This document shows, piece after piece, positions 1 through 18,622 of a DNA stretch of 64,000 nt. The notes beneath the pieces were generated by a model. It saw only the letters and a program-made list of their open reading frames with translations, was not told the origin of the DNA and did no database searches. The position numbers were made by a program, and so were the translations under genes. How positions within the stretch are numbered: position 1 is the first letter of the stretch; each line of letters begins with the position of its first letter. The stretch spans positions 15,953,326 through 16,017,325 of the forward strand of contig OY829658.1 of NCBI GenBank assembly GCA_963691815.1, read 5' to 3'. Origin of the DNA: Echiichthys vipera. Taxonomy: Eukaryota > Chordata > Actinopteri > Perciformes > Trachinidae.

Positions 1-448
1 TAATCAGCAATGGAAACAATAGTTGGTTGCAGGCCGAGAGCTGAAGGAAACTGATGATCAAGTGGTAAAATAACCTGTATGGTGTTACGTGTGAGGACAG
101 TGTACTGAGACTCTTTGAGCAGGAGGGGGCGCTCAAGTCCCACAGTGAGAATCCTGAAGTTGTTTGATGGAATAGTAACTGACAACAGTCTGCTGTTACA
201 TGTGAACTACTGAACATTATTGCTCGGCTGAATGAAAACTCCCACTGTGTGAGCATCTTAGTCTCCCAAAAATACCAAGATTCCCTAAAAGTAAATGCCC
301 TAAATGATCAACAATGTTAATGCAGAAATATTTCACTTGCTTGTTAGTTATTAAGATATTAAGGCAATGACACTCATCTCCCATTTATGAACTTAGTGGT
401 AGGTTAACAACTCATATCTCTGCTTTCCAACAGCGTATTTCCTCATAC

Positions 449-579
449 TTTATTTCCTGGAGTATGTATCTCGCCACGCCTGCATCCACTCACATTAGCA
501 TCATCATCATCATTAGAGGAAACAAGAGCCAGGATGATATAGAAATGTGACATCGTCAATCCAGCCACAGCACTTTATT
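449..579 (-). other. Candidate arpp21 polyadenylation signals
   Basis: AATAAA occurs on the minus strand at 579..574 and again at 454..449, 348 and 473 bases past the arpp21 stop codon. Either could end the transcript. The rest of 1..926 holds a GT-rich patch at 725-762 and no recognisable coding exon, so it is taken as 3' UTR and downstream flank. Confidence 0.5.
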
Positions 580-926
580 CTATTCACACAGTGCATTTCC
601 TTGGAACACAATATATAATTTAATATCAATATAAAACTCCATTTGTGTATATAAATTATGCATTCAATACAGCAGCTCTGATATATACTATTAAGCTTTG
701 GTAAAGTGGTACATTTCTGAATGTGAGTGGGTGTATGTTGTGTGTGTGTGTGTGTGTGTGCACATGCTTGTTATGAGTGTGAACGGTGTACCCTGTGGGC
801 ATCGACAGAAGGAAGGCGGGTGTAGGTGAGTGTGAAAAAAAAGGTGTTTGTGTAACGAATGTGTGTGTATGCATGTGAGTTCACGCAGGGAACTCGAACA
901 TCATCGCTCCGTCCGCCGAGGCATCA

Positions 927-6940
<6,014 letters not shown>

Positions 6941-7089
6941 CCTTCTAAATAATGCAAAACATTGACACATGACACTTGTGTGTGTTTACCAACCCGTCTA
7001 AATTTGTATAATTTACTGTTGTTTAAATATACATTTGCCCACATTTGCATGAGTCTGTGCGTGTGTGTGTGTGTGTGCACTGTTCCTAC

Positions 7090-7251
7090 CTATCTGGAGT
7101 TGTTTACTGGTGAGCCTCACAGGTGAATGATGAGGTCATATATCCCATGTTCCTACAGGGCAGCCAGAAATGCAATTATCCTCTCCGCCCGTGCTCGCCT
7201 TCTCGACTGTTCCTCTCTCTGCCGGCTCTTTACTGGTCAATGGAAAATAGC
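7090..7251 (-). other. Likely arpp21 5' non-coding exon
   Basis: On the minus strand, a CTTCAG acceptor at 7252 precedes a 162-nt segment ending at a GATAG/GTAGG donor (7090). It sits just upstream of the coding exon that starts near 6944. It contains two short upstream ATGs and no long frame. Assigned to arpp21 by position; no transcript evidence is available to me. Confidence 0.45.
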
Positions 7252-7753
7252 CTGAAGAGATCGAAAAACACAGGAGCAAAAAAAAGTGTTAGTGGTAATT
7301 GTACAACAAAAATACCACCACACTGTTTCGTAAAAACAGACACACACAAACATCAAACAGTCGCCAGAGCATAAAAGTATAGCTCCTGGAAATGACATCA
7401 AGTAGCTAAGCTTGCGAGTCTGCGTATGTGTGTGTTAACCTCTGTCTAGGCTCCCCAAATTCTCTCTTCCTGGCTTCACAGTTAATTGCTGCTTAAAGTG
7501 TATTACTGTAAGTGTGTGACAGTAACATACAGTCCTGAGCTTGGCCGTGGCATTTGCTTGTGTATTTACATGTGTGTAGCTCATGTGAACGCATGTCTGG
7601 TGTGTGTGTGTGCGTGCGAGTGTGTCCTCAAGCTTTTCTTAGAAACAGCAGCTGTGGAGAGCATCATCCGATCTGCCAGCACCGATATTCCCAGAATGCC
7701 AAACTGAGTCTCTGATCCCAGTGGTGAGAATATTGCCGAGACCAAAGAGATAG

Positions 7754-7796
<43 letters not shown>

Positions 7797-10559
7797 AGAG
7801 GAGGTGGCATTCCATCATGTTTTCCGAAGGGCCAGCTGCATTCATTGGGGACACAGTCTGCTGTAACACAGAGCTGAAGGGGACGCTTATTCCTGTAACA
7901 CCTGGGACAGAATAATGAGCTGAGAGAATGCCGTGTCCCATAACATGGTTATTTAACACCCGACTGGAGATAATAGCACTTTAAAAAAAAAAGACTTCTG
8001 TCAGTCCATGTGCAACCAAAGTGGTGTTTACTTCCCATGTCGCCTCAATGAAACACAATACAGGACAGCAGTGATTCCACCCAGCTAAAATATTCTCAGT
8101 GCGGTCGAGAGGCGCCTGAAATCTTTGCGTGTGGGTCTTTAGTTTTATAATGGGTATATCATCTAAATCAAATGTGATACTTATTATAATTACAAATATA
8201 ATGGGTTAAAACATACCGTACTTTAGATATTAAGTGTAATAACATAACCCCGTGGTTATATTTGTTGTTTATTGATATACTAAGTGAGGTTTTACAGAAA
8301 AAAAAGTAATGTGATGTGACAACTCCTTTAGTTAATATTACAGAAAGCGATAATGCTCTTTATGTATTGAAAAGATGTGAATCTGTTTATTTATACGTGG
8401 AACAACGAGTAGATTAATCGATCAAAAGGATGGGAAAATCCTTTTTTGGGGTCATAATTTGGGGTCTTATATGATAGAAAAATTATATAATATTTTTGCA
8501 TTTGGGACTGTTGGTCAAACAAAATTACCAATATGAAGATCTCTCCTTGGGCTTTGGGAATTTATTTTCCTTATTTTCTCAAATTTTACAGACTAGATGA
8601 ATAATTGATAAATCGAGAAAGTAATTTGCGATGTATTAGAGCAGAAGTGTTGCACTTTGCTGGATGCTGCAGTGGACCTGTATCATTGTCTTAGTGTGGT
8701 GGGCTCCTGTATACTGCCTGGGGAAAACACCTAAACACTTTATAGGACAGAATAACTCGGGAGACTCCCTAATGTGCTGTTGGCAAGTTCTTGCTGAGCT
8801 GTCCTTGAGCAAAATGGAACAGCTCTATGTGTGACTGACCTCAGACCTCCCAGAGAGGAGGGGGTAAGAAAAAACAACACCTCTCCTTTCATCAGTTAAA
8901 TCAAAGAAAAATGATGTATAAAAGAAGCGAAAGAACGCTGGTGTTGAGCAGTATTAAGAGCTGTGAATTGAGAGCAACTCCGGCGAACTGGGCCATGACA
9001 TAAACAGGGCAGAGAGGGAAAAGAATGATGTGGAGGAGATGCACTACAGCGAAAAGAAGATAAATGGGAGGCAAGGGAAGTAGGGGATGAAGAAAGATGA
9101 GGAAAGTCTGCAGGGACTTTAAAGGTGAAGAGGGGTGAAGGAAGGCGATGGAGAGAGAGGGGGACGTGAAGAATTAGTGATAGAGAGGCTTGTAGCACAG
9201 TCTGTCTCCAGACTTTTCAGCCAGCGGCTGTGAAGAGGGGATTTGAGTAGAGCTACCAGTTTTTGAGCTGAGCGCTGCAGAAGCGGCCGGCCGCCCGGGG
9301 AGAAGGTGTGACACGATCATTAGCGCGTGACGGATGGCGGCGGGAGGCAGGGAGCGCCAGAACCAGCTACATCATCATCCATCTGCTGCTCTCCCCGAAG
9401 CCTCCAGCCTCAGAGCCACCTACTCACCAGGAACCTTTCTTCTCCAGCCAAAAGCTGCCTGGCTCATCTACACTGAAACAAAGGCAAGCCAGTGGGAAAA
9501 TATCCAAACGCTACTTTAGATGGCCATTGTCAGCCCAAGCAAGTTATTTATGTTCCTATACCCGGTGCAATCCTGTTTGTAATTAAGAACACTGAAAAAT
9601 TGATCTTCCAACACCAGGACCATAATTACCAGTGGCTCTTGCGTCGCAACAGTGAGGTCTACCATTGTATTTTGTATGCTTGCCTTCGTTATTCTGCCAT
9701 CTGCGTTTGTACACATTTATCCGTACATTTTTCTCATCCATAAGTGCGTTCTCCTTTTTATTTGCACCCTTCCAGCTCTCGAAAACCAAACAGAAAAATA
9801 GAAATCATCACTAGTACACAGAGCCGATTGTTTTTTGTCTCTAAGGTTGCAGCTGAATTTAAACGGGGATTTCATGTTTTCCCCTTCAGCTCGGAGCTCA
9901 TTAGGAAATGATTCAGCGAGAGACTCAGAGTGAGAGAGCAGGTCTCTCTGGCTTAAAATAATAATTGAGAATTTTGAGGCAAACTCAAGGCATTCAACGC
10001 TTTGTTTATCCATAATCTGCACAGGCTTTGCCCAGGAGTCTGTAATTGGGCTGCTTTCCTTTCCCCTCCTGTACGATATAGGGTATTTAGTCTTTTCACT
10101 TCCCAGTTGTTTGTGTTTATATAGGCTATTTTGTTGCATCTTGTGTGCCTGCACATTTTACAATTGCAGCTGCATCCTGACAGTTCTTTTATTTTATCTC
10201 CTTGCTGCTGCATATTTAAGTAAAATAAAACAGGGCATGAATTATTTCTCCCTCCACTTTAAGACAAGCAGAAGAACAGAAAGTAGGCTGCACATGAGAA
10301 CAAAATTAGGTTACATCGTATTTCAGTCATCAGCACCTGGACAGCCACCGCAGCTTTATTACCAAAGTGACTTGTGGGTGCGACAGCTGTGTCGCTCTGC
10401 AGCTGAACTCAAACCTCAAGATGGAGGAGGAAAAAACCCTGCATATTAACAACACAATACAGTAGCAAGTGCCGTGTTAAAGGGCTACTTCACACAATTT
10501 TGAGGCTTCACACAAATCTTTACAGCCCAGTCTACAACACATCTTGACTGTGTCATACT

Positions 10560-10745
10560 TTACTGTATTAATTAGGTGTAAGGACTAAGCAGTGACATTT
10601 GGCTTCTGCTTTTAACCGGGGAGCTATTACGGGTTTAGTATCTTGCTCTAACTTCAGCATGTGGACAGGAGAAGGCGGGGATCGAACCTCCAACCTTCTG
10701 GTCTAAAGCACAACCAGCTCTACCTCCCGCGCCAGTTGCCCCGCT
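10560..10745 (-). mobile_element. tRNA-derived SINE fragment
   Basis: The reverse complement carries a degenerate A box (GGAGGTAGAGCTGG) and a clear pol III B box (GGTTCGATCCC) in a tRNA-like head. The body AGCAAGATACTAAACCC is like the shared core of fish SINEs. No intact tail was found. Confidence 0.75.
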
Positions 10746-10945
10746 TGTTTGAAACAGATGATGCGGTAAGTAGGCTAAAACAAACAGGTGTCATCTTCAT
10801 GCACAACTGTTGTGGCGTGCTGTCGACCCACATAACGGGACTATAACCGATAACGACGCATCAGCTCGGGTTTGTACGATCTGCTCTCGGGATGGCACTC
10901 TCCCTCTTTGGAGGACTGAATTGGGAAAACCGGTGCGTGTGCGTC

Positions 10946-10983
<38 letters not shown>

Positions 10984-11334
10984 AGGCATTACCGTGACCC
11001 AGGCTAAGCTGCCACACCGGGCTATTTTTACACCGGGGGCAGGGAGTGGACCTCCTGCTCCGGGATTTCACCGTGCTGTCAGCCGCATGGGGAGCGCGGA
11101 GGACGGTTTGTCGAAGGATACTCAGGGGGAAGAGCACTGACGTGAACTTAAGCAATATAGCTAATAACAATAATGGGGCTTTTGCCTTGCGGAAACTTAA
11201 ACAGGTTACTTAAATCACCTTAAAAGTCACAGTTGTACACGAGCAACCAGAAATATATGTTAAAACGAGAAAAAAATATGTTAAAAACATATCCTCTTCA
11301 TCTAAAGCAAAAGGTCAGACACAGTAAGCTGATG

Positions 11335-11335
<1 letters not shown>

Positions 11336-11394
<59 letters not shown>
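11336..11394. repeat. (TA)n then (CA)n microsatellite
   Basis: About 52 bp of TA followed by a few CA units. Confidence 0.95.
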
Positions 11395-11395
<1 letters not shown>

Positions 11396-11718
11396 TACAA
11401 CTCATTTACTGGCTCCTAAATGAACGTTATCATCAGCGGGGTGCTCACGGTACAGCCCGGGGGAACGCTGCGCGGCGCGGTTACGTTAGCTAGTGAGATC
11501 CCGTTGATTTAACCGTTATCTCGGAGGAGTTTCGGCTAAATTATAATAATATTTTCTTAGCCCATAGTGTGCTCTTTTACCACCCGAGACCACAGACTGA
11601 ATAAATAAGCCCCTAAACTCACGATCATGTGTGGTTAATACCGTAAAAAGTGCAGCCTCAGAAGACAGCGAGAAGCGTCGACGTCACCCAGCGTAACCGT
11701 TAATGTCCGTTAGCTTAC

Positions 11719-12000
11719 CGCGGGCTGATGTCTTCCTCTGCCTCCGTGGAGCTTCTGCCGGTGGAGCCTGAACCCGCCGACCGACCGCTGTACGCACACC
11801 GAGCGTCTGTTGACTGTGAGCTCCGTGGTTGCTCCTCCTCCGCCTTTTGCCTGTCTGTGTCGGAGCGCTGAAGGGAGGGGGGGAGGAGGAGGAGGAAGAG
11901 GGGGAGGAGGAGGGCCGACAGCTCGCTCTGAACCCTGAGCCACGCGCCCACACACACGCGAGGAATGCACGAGAGCCAGCCCCTCCGCTCAGCTCACTCC
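11719..12000 (-). promoter_or_regulatory. GC-rich candidate first exon and promoter of arpp21
   Basis: CpG-bearing, strand-biased segment (purine-rich on plus at 11871-11913, pyrimidine-rich in transcript sense). On the minus strand it ends in a strong donor, CCCGCG/GTAAGC, at 11719. This fits a non-coding first exon for the minus-strand gene downstream, arpp21. The start site cannot be placed and the link to arpp21 is inferred from position and orientation. Confidence 0.45.
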
Positions 12001-12171
12001 TCTCTCTCTGTCCCTCGCTCTCATGATGTCTGTCTCCCTTTGTCTTACATGTAATTTCTTCTCAGTTAAAGTACCTTTACTGCGGCAGCATTAAGGCAAC
12101 AACTGACCGAGTGGACGCAAGAAATACTCTTTTTTTTTTTTTTTAGATGGAGCCTTAGCAGGGGGTCCGGG

Positions 12172-13205
12172 CAGTGGCGGATTAAGGTGGTCACGGGCCC
12201 CTAGGCTGCTGTTTGTTTGGGCCCCCCTCGTTATTAATCACGCTTTATCAGAAGAGTCCGCAACCTTGAGAAATCCTGTCAGTTTAGGAATTTTCTTCAG
12301 TAGATCTTGGTCCAGTTGTTCTTTCAGTCGTGCTTTTTTTTTCGTGCTCGCTGTCACATTTCCTTGTGTCCATTTTGCCGCTGTTAGGTCTGATGTAACA
12401 CCCGTTCAAAATACGATTTTCAGGTCCAAACGCTCCATTAAAAAAAAACAACAGACACAACAACCCAACAGTTGCGATCACCTCTTTCGTCAGTTAGACA
12501 CCTTTTCCATAAACAAGAAAAGGGTAAAATGACGATTACGCTGTTTTTTTGAAACTCAGGTCTGTTCAAACAACGGGGAACACGGCACTGATGCGTTGTA
12601 CAAACCCAAGGCTCGGACTGCCTTGGACCCTGAAATCAGATTTGGAAAGGGCGTTGCTGTTGACATATATGGAAATGTACTTTCCATTGTAAAGAAATTA
12701 ACCTTAATGTTGTAATTTCACCAAGACAAATTTGATGCAGGTCGTGAATAACTGACAATGATAACAGCCAATGAGAGGTGCTGTATTTGCCGTGTTATGC
12801 GCATGTGTGTTAATAAAGTTTCTCTTCCAGTTCGAGCAAGACTAACGCCCCACTGTGACTTTATTCGTCCGGAATCGTCCTCGGTCTAGCACTGGGGCGG
12901 CACACAAGAATACTGCCGACAACAGCGGCTCCTGTGTAGTAACAGTGAGCGACGTATCATTTGACATCAAAACTGACCGTATGAACCCGGCCACATGATG
13001 GCAGCTGATTGGGTAAATGTGTCCTATATCTATCTATTCAGCGACTTCATTTTTTAATGTTTGTAAGGTCCCCAACAGGAGGCATGTTTTTTTTCCCAGT
13101 GTAGTAAAAAAATAAAAAAATAAAATAGTCCGGCCAATCTGTGGGGGGGCCTGCACACCCAGGGCCCCTAGGCTGCGGGCCGGCCTGTGCATTAATCAGC
13201 CTCTG
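12172..13205. mobile_element. Candidate non-autonomous DNA transposon, about 1.03 kb
   Basis: The ends are imperfect inverted repeats (left CAGTGGCGGATTAA; right, reversed, CAGAGGCTGATTAA). GGGCCCCTAGGCTGC is present in direct orientation near each end (12195 and 13162). The interior has an inverted pair at about 12385-12435 and 12610-12660 related to sequence in the 14957-15620 element. No transposase frame was found. The direct repeat CAGGGGGTCC lies just outside both ends (12159 and 13219) but is not adjacent, so no clean target duplication is claimed. Confidence 0.5.
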
Positions 13206-14956
13206 GGACAAGGACCCTCAGGGGGTCCACCTAAGTGTTTGATAATCATTCCAACGTTTCTTTTTTGAGAAATATGTCTGAAAATATACATTAACATGAA
13301 TGCAACGCATTATTAGCAAAGATACATTTGTGATATGATAATAAATACATTTACACAACCTCGACGACAGGCGGCTTAAAGACAAGGTAGACATGGACAG
13401 ATACTGAGCTGAAGGATTCAATTCCTTCCAAATGCATGTTTAACATTAACATATGATTTATAAATATATGAATATGTTAATAATGATCATTGAAATATCT
13501 TGGTATTGTATGCACCATAAACAGCTGTGTGTACAGGCTTTAAGCCGCCCTAACTGTTATGTCCAATTTAATATGAAACTCAATTTTATACAACATTTGT
13601 AGTGGGGGTCCGTGCTTCGTCTTTTCTGGCTTAGACTATTTGAATTTCACGTTATGTTACAGTTGTGGAGATGTAGTCTATACTTTTTACTCTACTACAT
13701 GCACAGCTTTATGGCTAGGCTATTTTACACATTAATATTTTACACACAAAACACAAGGCTCTGTTATAGTTTAAACTAGACTACCCAACAGTAGGCTGAG
13801 GTAGTTAAAATTAGCATTCCCTCGACTCTTAAACGCTGCCTACACATCATAATAGCATAGTAACACACACAAGGGTCCTTTGATGCATTGTGAGTACTTT
13901 AACTTACCGTTGCTTGACACTTTAAGTAGGTATGTTTAGCTAATAATAGCCTACTTATACACTAAGTGTCAGTTTCCCTGCAGGACTTTTATCTGTAATA
14001 CAACATTTTTAAATTGTAAACTGGTACTACTACTATATCTCAATACTTAATACTGCACCTTATACAACGTTTCCTTCACTACATCTTAATGTACCTTATT
14101 TTAATTTTGAATAAGTCACATTGACTCATGCATCATATTCTATTAAATTAATACAGAGAAACACTGAGTTACATTATTTAATCATTTCACAAATTAGTCA
14201 GGTGTGAACATTGTTTACATCGACCTGCTGACTCTGCTGCTTCTTACCACTGTCACCTTTTTTAGCACCACTTTAACATGTCATTTTGTCTTTCAGTTAT
14301 TTCTGTATAGTTTGTAAAGTTTCTATTTTTATTCTTTATTAGCAAATGTGCCTGTTGTTATGTCTGTCTGTTACTTCTATACTTATCTGTAATTACTTCT
14401 GTTGTTGCTATGGTAATGCTGCAACGACAGAATTCCCCCACTGAGAATGAATAAAGGTATATCTTACCTTAGGTTTGCTAATTTTACTTTAAAGGATTTG
14501 AATAAGTCCCCCACCAATTCTGTACTTGACGAAACAGGACGTTCTCCTGGTCAAATTCAGCCGTGATGAATGAACACTGTACACTTTGAAAGCACAGAGG
14601 ACAACCTGTAGAGTTTGATAAGATTTGGACGCCTCAGTTAACGACCTCTTGGCTCTTGTTATGATGTAGCATATGTTAAACAATTTAATCATACTGGACA
14701 TACTGATGACCAGTGGATTGTGGATTAAAAAACTTTCAAACCACTCAAAAATGGATAATTGGACTGCTTTATAAACAGTCAGGTGGTTTGAGCGACAAAA
14801 AAGCATCATACTTCATTGACTGACGATTGACTGTAGTGGAGAAAAAAGTACAACATCACATACATACTGTATATGAAGTACAAGGTAGCATAAAAAGGAA
14901 GTAAAATACAAGTACTTAGTTATATATATAGGTGTAAAAACAGCATCCTTTTAAGA

Positions 14957-15618
14957 TTTTAAAGCTGTACTCCGTAAGATTTGAGATACCTTGTTTCTAG
15001 CGGCCTCTTTGGCTGTAAGATGTAACTGCAGACGAGCCTGTTCTTTCAGAGCCTCCATCTTGTCACGTTCAAGGTCACTATAGCGTCTCTCAATACCAAG
15101 TATTCCAAGTTTGGACTTGTGAGCTTAGTAGTTCAGACTTTGCAAGTTCGACTCGGGAGTCCACAATCCGGAGGACGAGAGGACGCAGTACGGCCCTTAA
15201 TGTGAAATGGATTCTGGGATTTCCTATTTTGCTTTTTTGTAAACTTTATTAAAACACATTCACCTCTCTACTTCTAATCTGTCCCGTATATGTTACCCTC
15301 TTACATCCATACACACACATGTTCCTATCCGGCTGTTAAGTCGTGACGTAACGCCCTTTCAAAATATGATTTCTGGGTCCAAGCCGGTCCAAGCATCGTG
15401 TTTCTATAATGCTGCAGTGCCGTGTTCCCCGTTGTTTGTTTATTTACATCTAGCTCGCGAATGTCGCCACAGACACGGATATTGGAATACTCGGGGGAAA
15501 AAAAGGCAAGTAGAAGTGCTTCTGTGATCATTGACCATTGTTTTAACTCACTCTTTGAGAGATAGTAACTTAAAAGACAACTAAATAGATGAAAATCTTA
15601 CGGAGTACAACTTTAAGT
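14957..15618. mobile_element. Inverted-repeat DNA transposon (MITE-like), about 660 bp
   Basis: Left end TTAAAGCTGTACTCCGTAAG (14959 onward) and right end, reversed, TTAAAGTTGTACTCCGTAAG (15616 down) match at all but one position over about 24 bp. No transposase frame inside. The segment 15331-15450 recurs, more diverged, in the 12172-13205 element. A target-site duplication is not clear. Confidence 0.75.
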
Positions 15619-16189
15619 CTGAAAAACAAATGCTCCCTACAAACCCAACATGGGTATTAGAGAGGATGAGACCTGCAGTGTCCTCAGTGGTGGCTACAGC
15701 CTTGGGCAGGGGACATGGGTATTCTTAACTCACATGTCTGTTTGCACCATAGAGCCCATCTGGAGCTGAATCATCATGTCTTCTCTATCTTTGGTTTCAC
15801 CACAGTAGACACAAGTAATACGATATCTATTTATGTGGATGGCATCTTGTTGAATGTTACCAAGCTTTATATCTGTATCACAGCCAGGTTCATTTTAAAA
15901 CTACTGAGGTCATATGTCCAAGTCCAGTGATAGCTACAGCCCTGATTCTATACATATATAAATTATTGGGGGCATGGATGGATGGATTAACCTACTGGGC
16001 AAAAATGAGCTCTTAATCCTACATTCCTGCGTTGGTATATTTAATGTTAGTAACCTTCATCTGTGAGTAACTTCTGCTTTTGTTTAGTTGCAGGAGGAAT
16101 GAAGACTTCCTACAAATAACATCTTCAGGTTACTGCAAATCAGAAAATACACACAATTTTAAAAGTGCCTCTGTTTTTAACACGTCTCG

Positions 16190-16860
16190 CCTCATAAACA
16201 GGTCGAGGCTGTGGCTTTATTTCTATGACGTTTAAACAAGACCGAATAGGAGAATGGGAACAGATCTATGAGGAGATGAGAGCAGAGCAGATTCATTCTC
16301 CTTCCATTAATTCTCGTCTCATTCAGTTCTAAGTCATTCACGGACTCCATCATTCAAAAGACAAAATTACACGAGATAAACCCGGAGATCTCTCTGATAT
16401 GTGATAAATGTAGCCTGGAGGAGGAAAACCGACTTCACAGCTTCACCCATTGTCCCAAGATAGTTGCTCTGAACTTTCTCAAGTAGTAGATATCAACATT
16501 GAGCCAAACCATTCTTTAATAGATTGGGGAATCTCAGCACTGATTTCAACACTTAAGATACAACAAATTCTCTTTTATTGCTTAATCAATGCTAAAAATA
16601 TTCCTCTTATGTGCTGCATTCAAAAAGCAAAACTTCCTTTGGTAACATTATGCCTTACTGAATATACTGTAATACTGAACACCTTGACAGCATGCTTAAA
16701 CGTACCAAAACTACTCATAAGTGCGTATAAAAACCGTATGGATGCACCGGTTAATATCATTTTATTGATAAAAATATAGTATTTAATTCAGGAAATATCT
16801 TTCTGGTGTTGTGATGCTGCTGCATATATGTATAATAGGTAATACACACTATATGACATA
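16190..16860 (+). pseudogene. Degenerate L1/Tx1-type LINE, ORF2 C-terminal fragment
   Basis: Plus-strand translation with frame changes gives pieces typical of the end of an L1-type ORF2, such as WEQIYEEMRAEQIHS and then CDKCSLEEENRLHSFTHCPK (a Cys-Cys-His-Cys finger-like motif). A 110-codon frame, 16450-16779, follows. Stops and shifts interrupt it, so it is a dead copy. The subfamily is not determined. Confidence 0.7.
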
Positions 16861-17170
16861 TAAGGGGCAGCAAACATACTCAGTGTTATTACCACAAACT
16901 ACAGAGATGACTGAGCACAGGCCTCAGGATGTGCGTCACCCAAAAGCCAGCAGACATTGCTATGTGTGTGCATCACTTCTCTCTCTCCACATGAACACTC
17001 ACACACATACAAACACACACACACAAACACACACACACACACACACACACACAGATCAATTTTACACTGTGCTTAACACAAAAGCAGCTAAATCAAATTG
17101 GAGGCATCCACAGACAGCTATGTATACAATCTAAAATCTATCCAACAAAGTGGCCGCCTATGACATGCAC

Positions 17171-17420
<250 letters not shown>

Positions 17421-17884
17421 GCTGTCTACTGGTTCTCACACTATGGTTGGCATGTGTGCACACAGGATAGAGACTTGGTGGCGCTCATTTCCCCGTTGCG
17501 CGTGCACAGAAATATCGCTACTGTTATGGCTTGTTATATAAACACACTTCATTAGAAAGTGCACAGCTGACTGTGTTTGAATGTGCGTGTGTCATACTGT
17601 TACATCAGTTCCAGAGTCTCACTGAGGTGCACAGTTGTCTGGTTAAAGACCTTACTGGAACTGGGAAAGAGTGGCCCTCCTCTCAGGGAGGCAGTTAAGG
17701 GTAAACTCACAACCTCTTCCGGTAAAGTAAGTCCATACAATATCAAATATTTATCTACCAACACATTGCCCTTAAAATGACTCTGTAGTGTTACATGGCT
17801 GTGGGGATACTAGATCCTCTGTCTTAATCAATAGTAAGATCATAATTAAAGTAAAAAGCCCTTTTTATTCCTCATGTTATGCTA

Positions 17885-18330
17885 TTTAAAGGGATAGTTT
17901 CACATTTTGGAAAATAATTTGCTGTCTTAAGGAGACATGTGAAGAAGGTTGATATCCTGCATGTCTACACGCTAACTATGAAGCTGGAGCTAGGAGCTGC
18001 TTACCTTAGCTTAGCATAAACACTGGGAACAGGAAACACTGTCAAGGTAACACAACCGCCTACTAGCACCTCTGAAGCTAATGAGTTAACACGTTATACA
18101 TTGTTTGTTTAACCATATGTGAAGTGTAAAAACTAAAATCCGCCATTTTGCGGATTTGACTTAGCTTGGAGCAGTTAACTTTCTTGAATCTTCGCTGGTT
18201 GCCTGGCACAAAACCTCTTGGAAAACAGTGAATTGTTGCTTTTAAACTTTGTGTTTTTATAACAAGCGTTGACTTATAATATTGTACATACAAGTTTCTC
18301 ATCTAACTCTCAGCAAAAAAGCAAACAGGC
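17885..18330 (+). repeat. Interspersed fish repeat, copy 1
   Basis: Starts AAGGGATAGTTTCACATTTTGG and contains TTAGCTTAGCATAAACACTGG and a block near CCTACTAGCACCTCTGAAGC. I recognise this as a repeat common in spiny-rayed fish. Related, shorter copies lie at about 28630-28765 and 34385-34510 in pdcd6ip introns, sharing ATACCACTCTCATGT. Class unknown to me. Confidence 0.65.
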
Positions 18331-18569
18331 ATAGTTCCCAACATGTCAAACTATAACTTTAATGCGTAGCTACTGGTTGTATGGTTGTTGTTTGATTGCT
18401 AACAGAAGGCCAGAGTTGATATTTACCATTACATCACAGAGTAACTTACACCATTGCCTATGAATCTGCTCGTGTAGACATAGCTTTCTCCTTTGATCAT
18501 CAGTGTGTGTAAAAGTCTGTGTGTGCATGTGTGTACAAGAGATCGAATGACACCTCAACAAGTGAAGCT

Positions 18570-18622
18570 CATAAATATTAATAGGGGCCTCATGAATATT
18601 CAGAAGAAGAGCTATGAATATT
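18570..18622. promoter_or_regulatory. Triplicated, regularly spaced AT motif
   Basis: CATAAATATT, CATGAATATT and TATGAATATT start at 18570, 18591 and 18613, i.e. 21 and 22 bp apart. The motif resembles POU/homeodomain half-sites. A regulatory role is inference only. Confidence 0.3.

Larger units (their letters stand above)
7252..11718 (-). other. Putative arpp21 5' intron region, no coding sequence seen
   Basis: No exon-like open frame with protein similarity was recognised. It holds an AC microsatellite (about 7755-7795), a tRNA-derived SINE (10560-10745), a GT run (10948-10980) and a TA run (11336-11387). Otherwise it is ordinary AT-rich DNA. Confidence 0.5.

Noticed and set aside
6941..6970. 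Upstream in-frame ATG at 6968-6970 as the arpp21 start
   Set aside because: A splice acceptor (ATTATTTAG at 6945-6953 on the minus strand) lies between it and ATG 6940, so it is probably intronic.
10661..10745. A tRNA gene
   Set aside because: It has a B box and a degenerate A box but no consistent cloverleaf, and it continues into a SINE body, so it is a tRNA-derived SINE.
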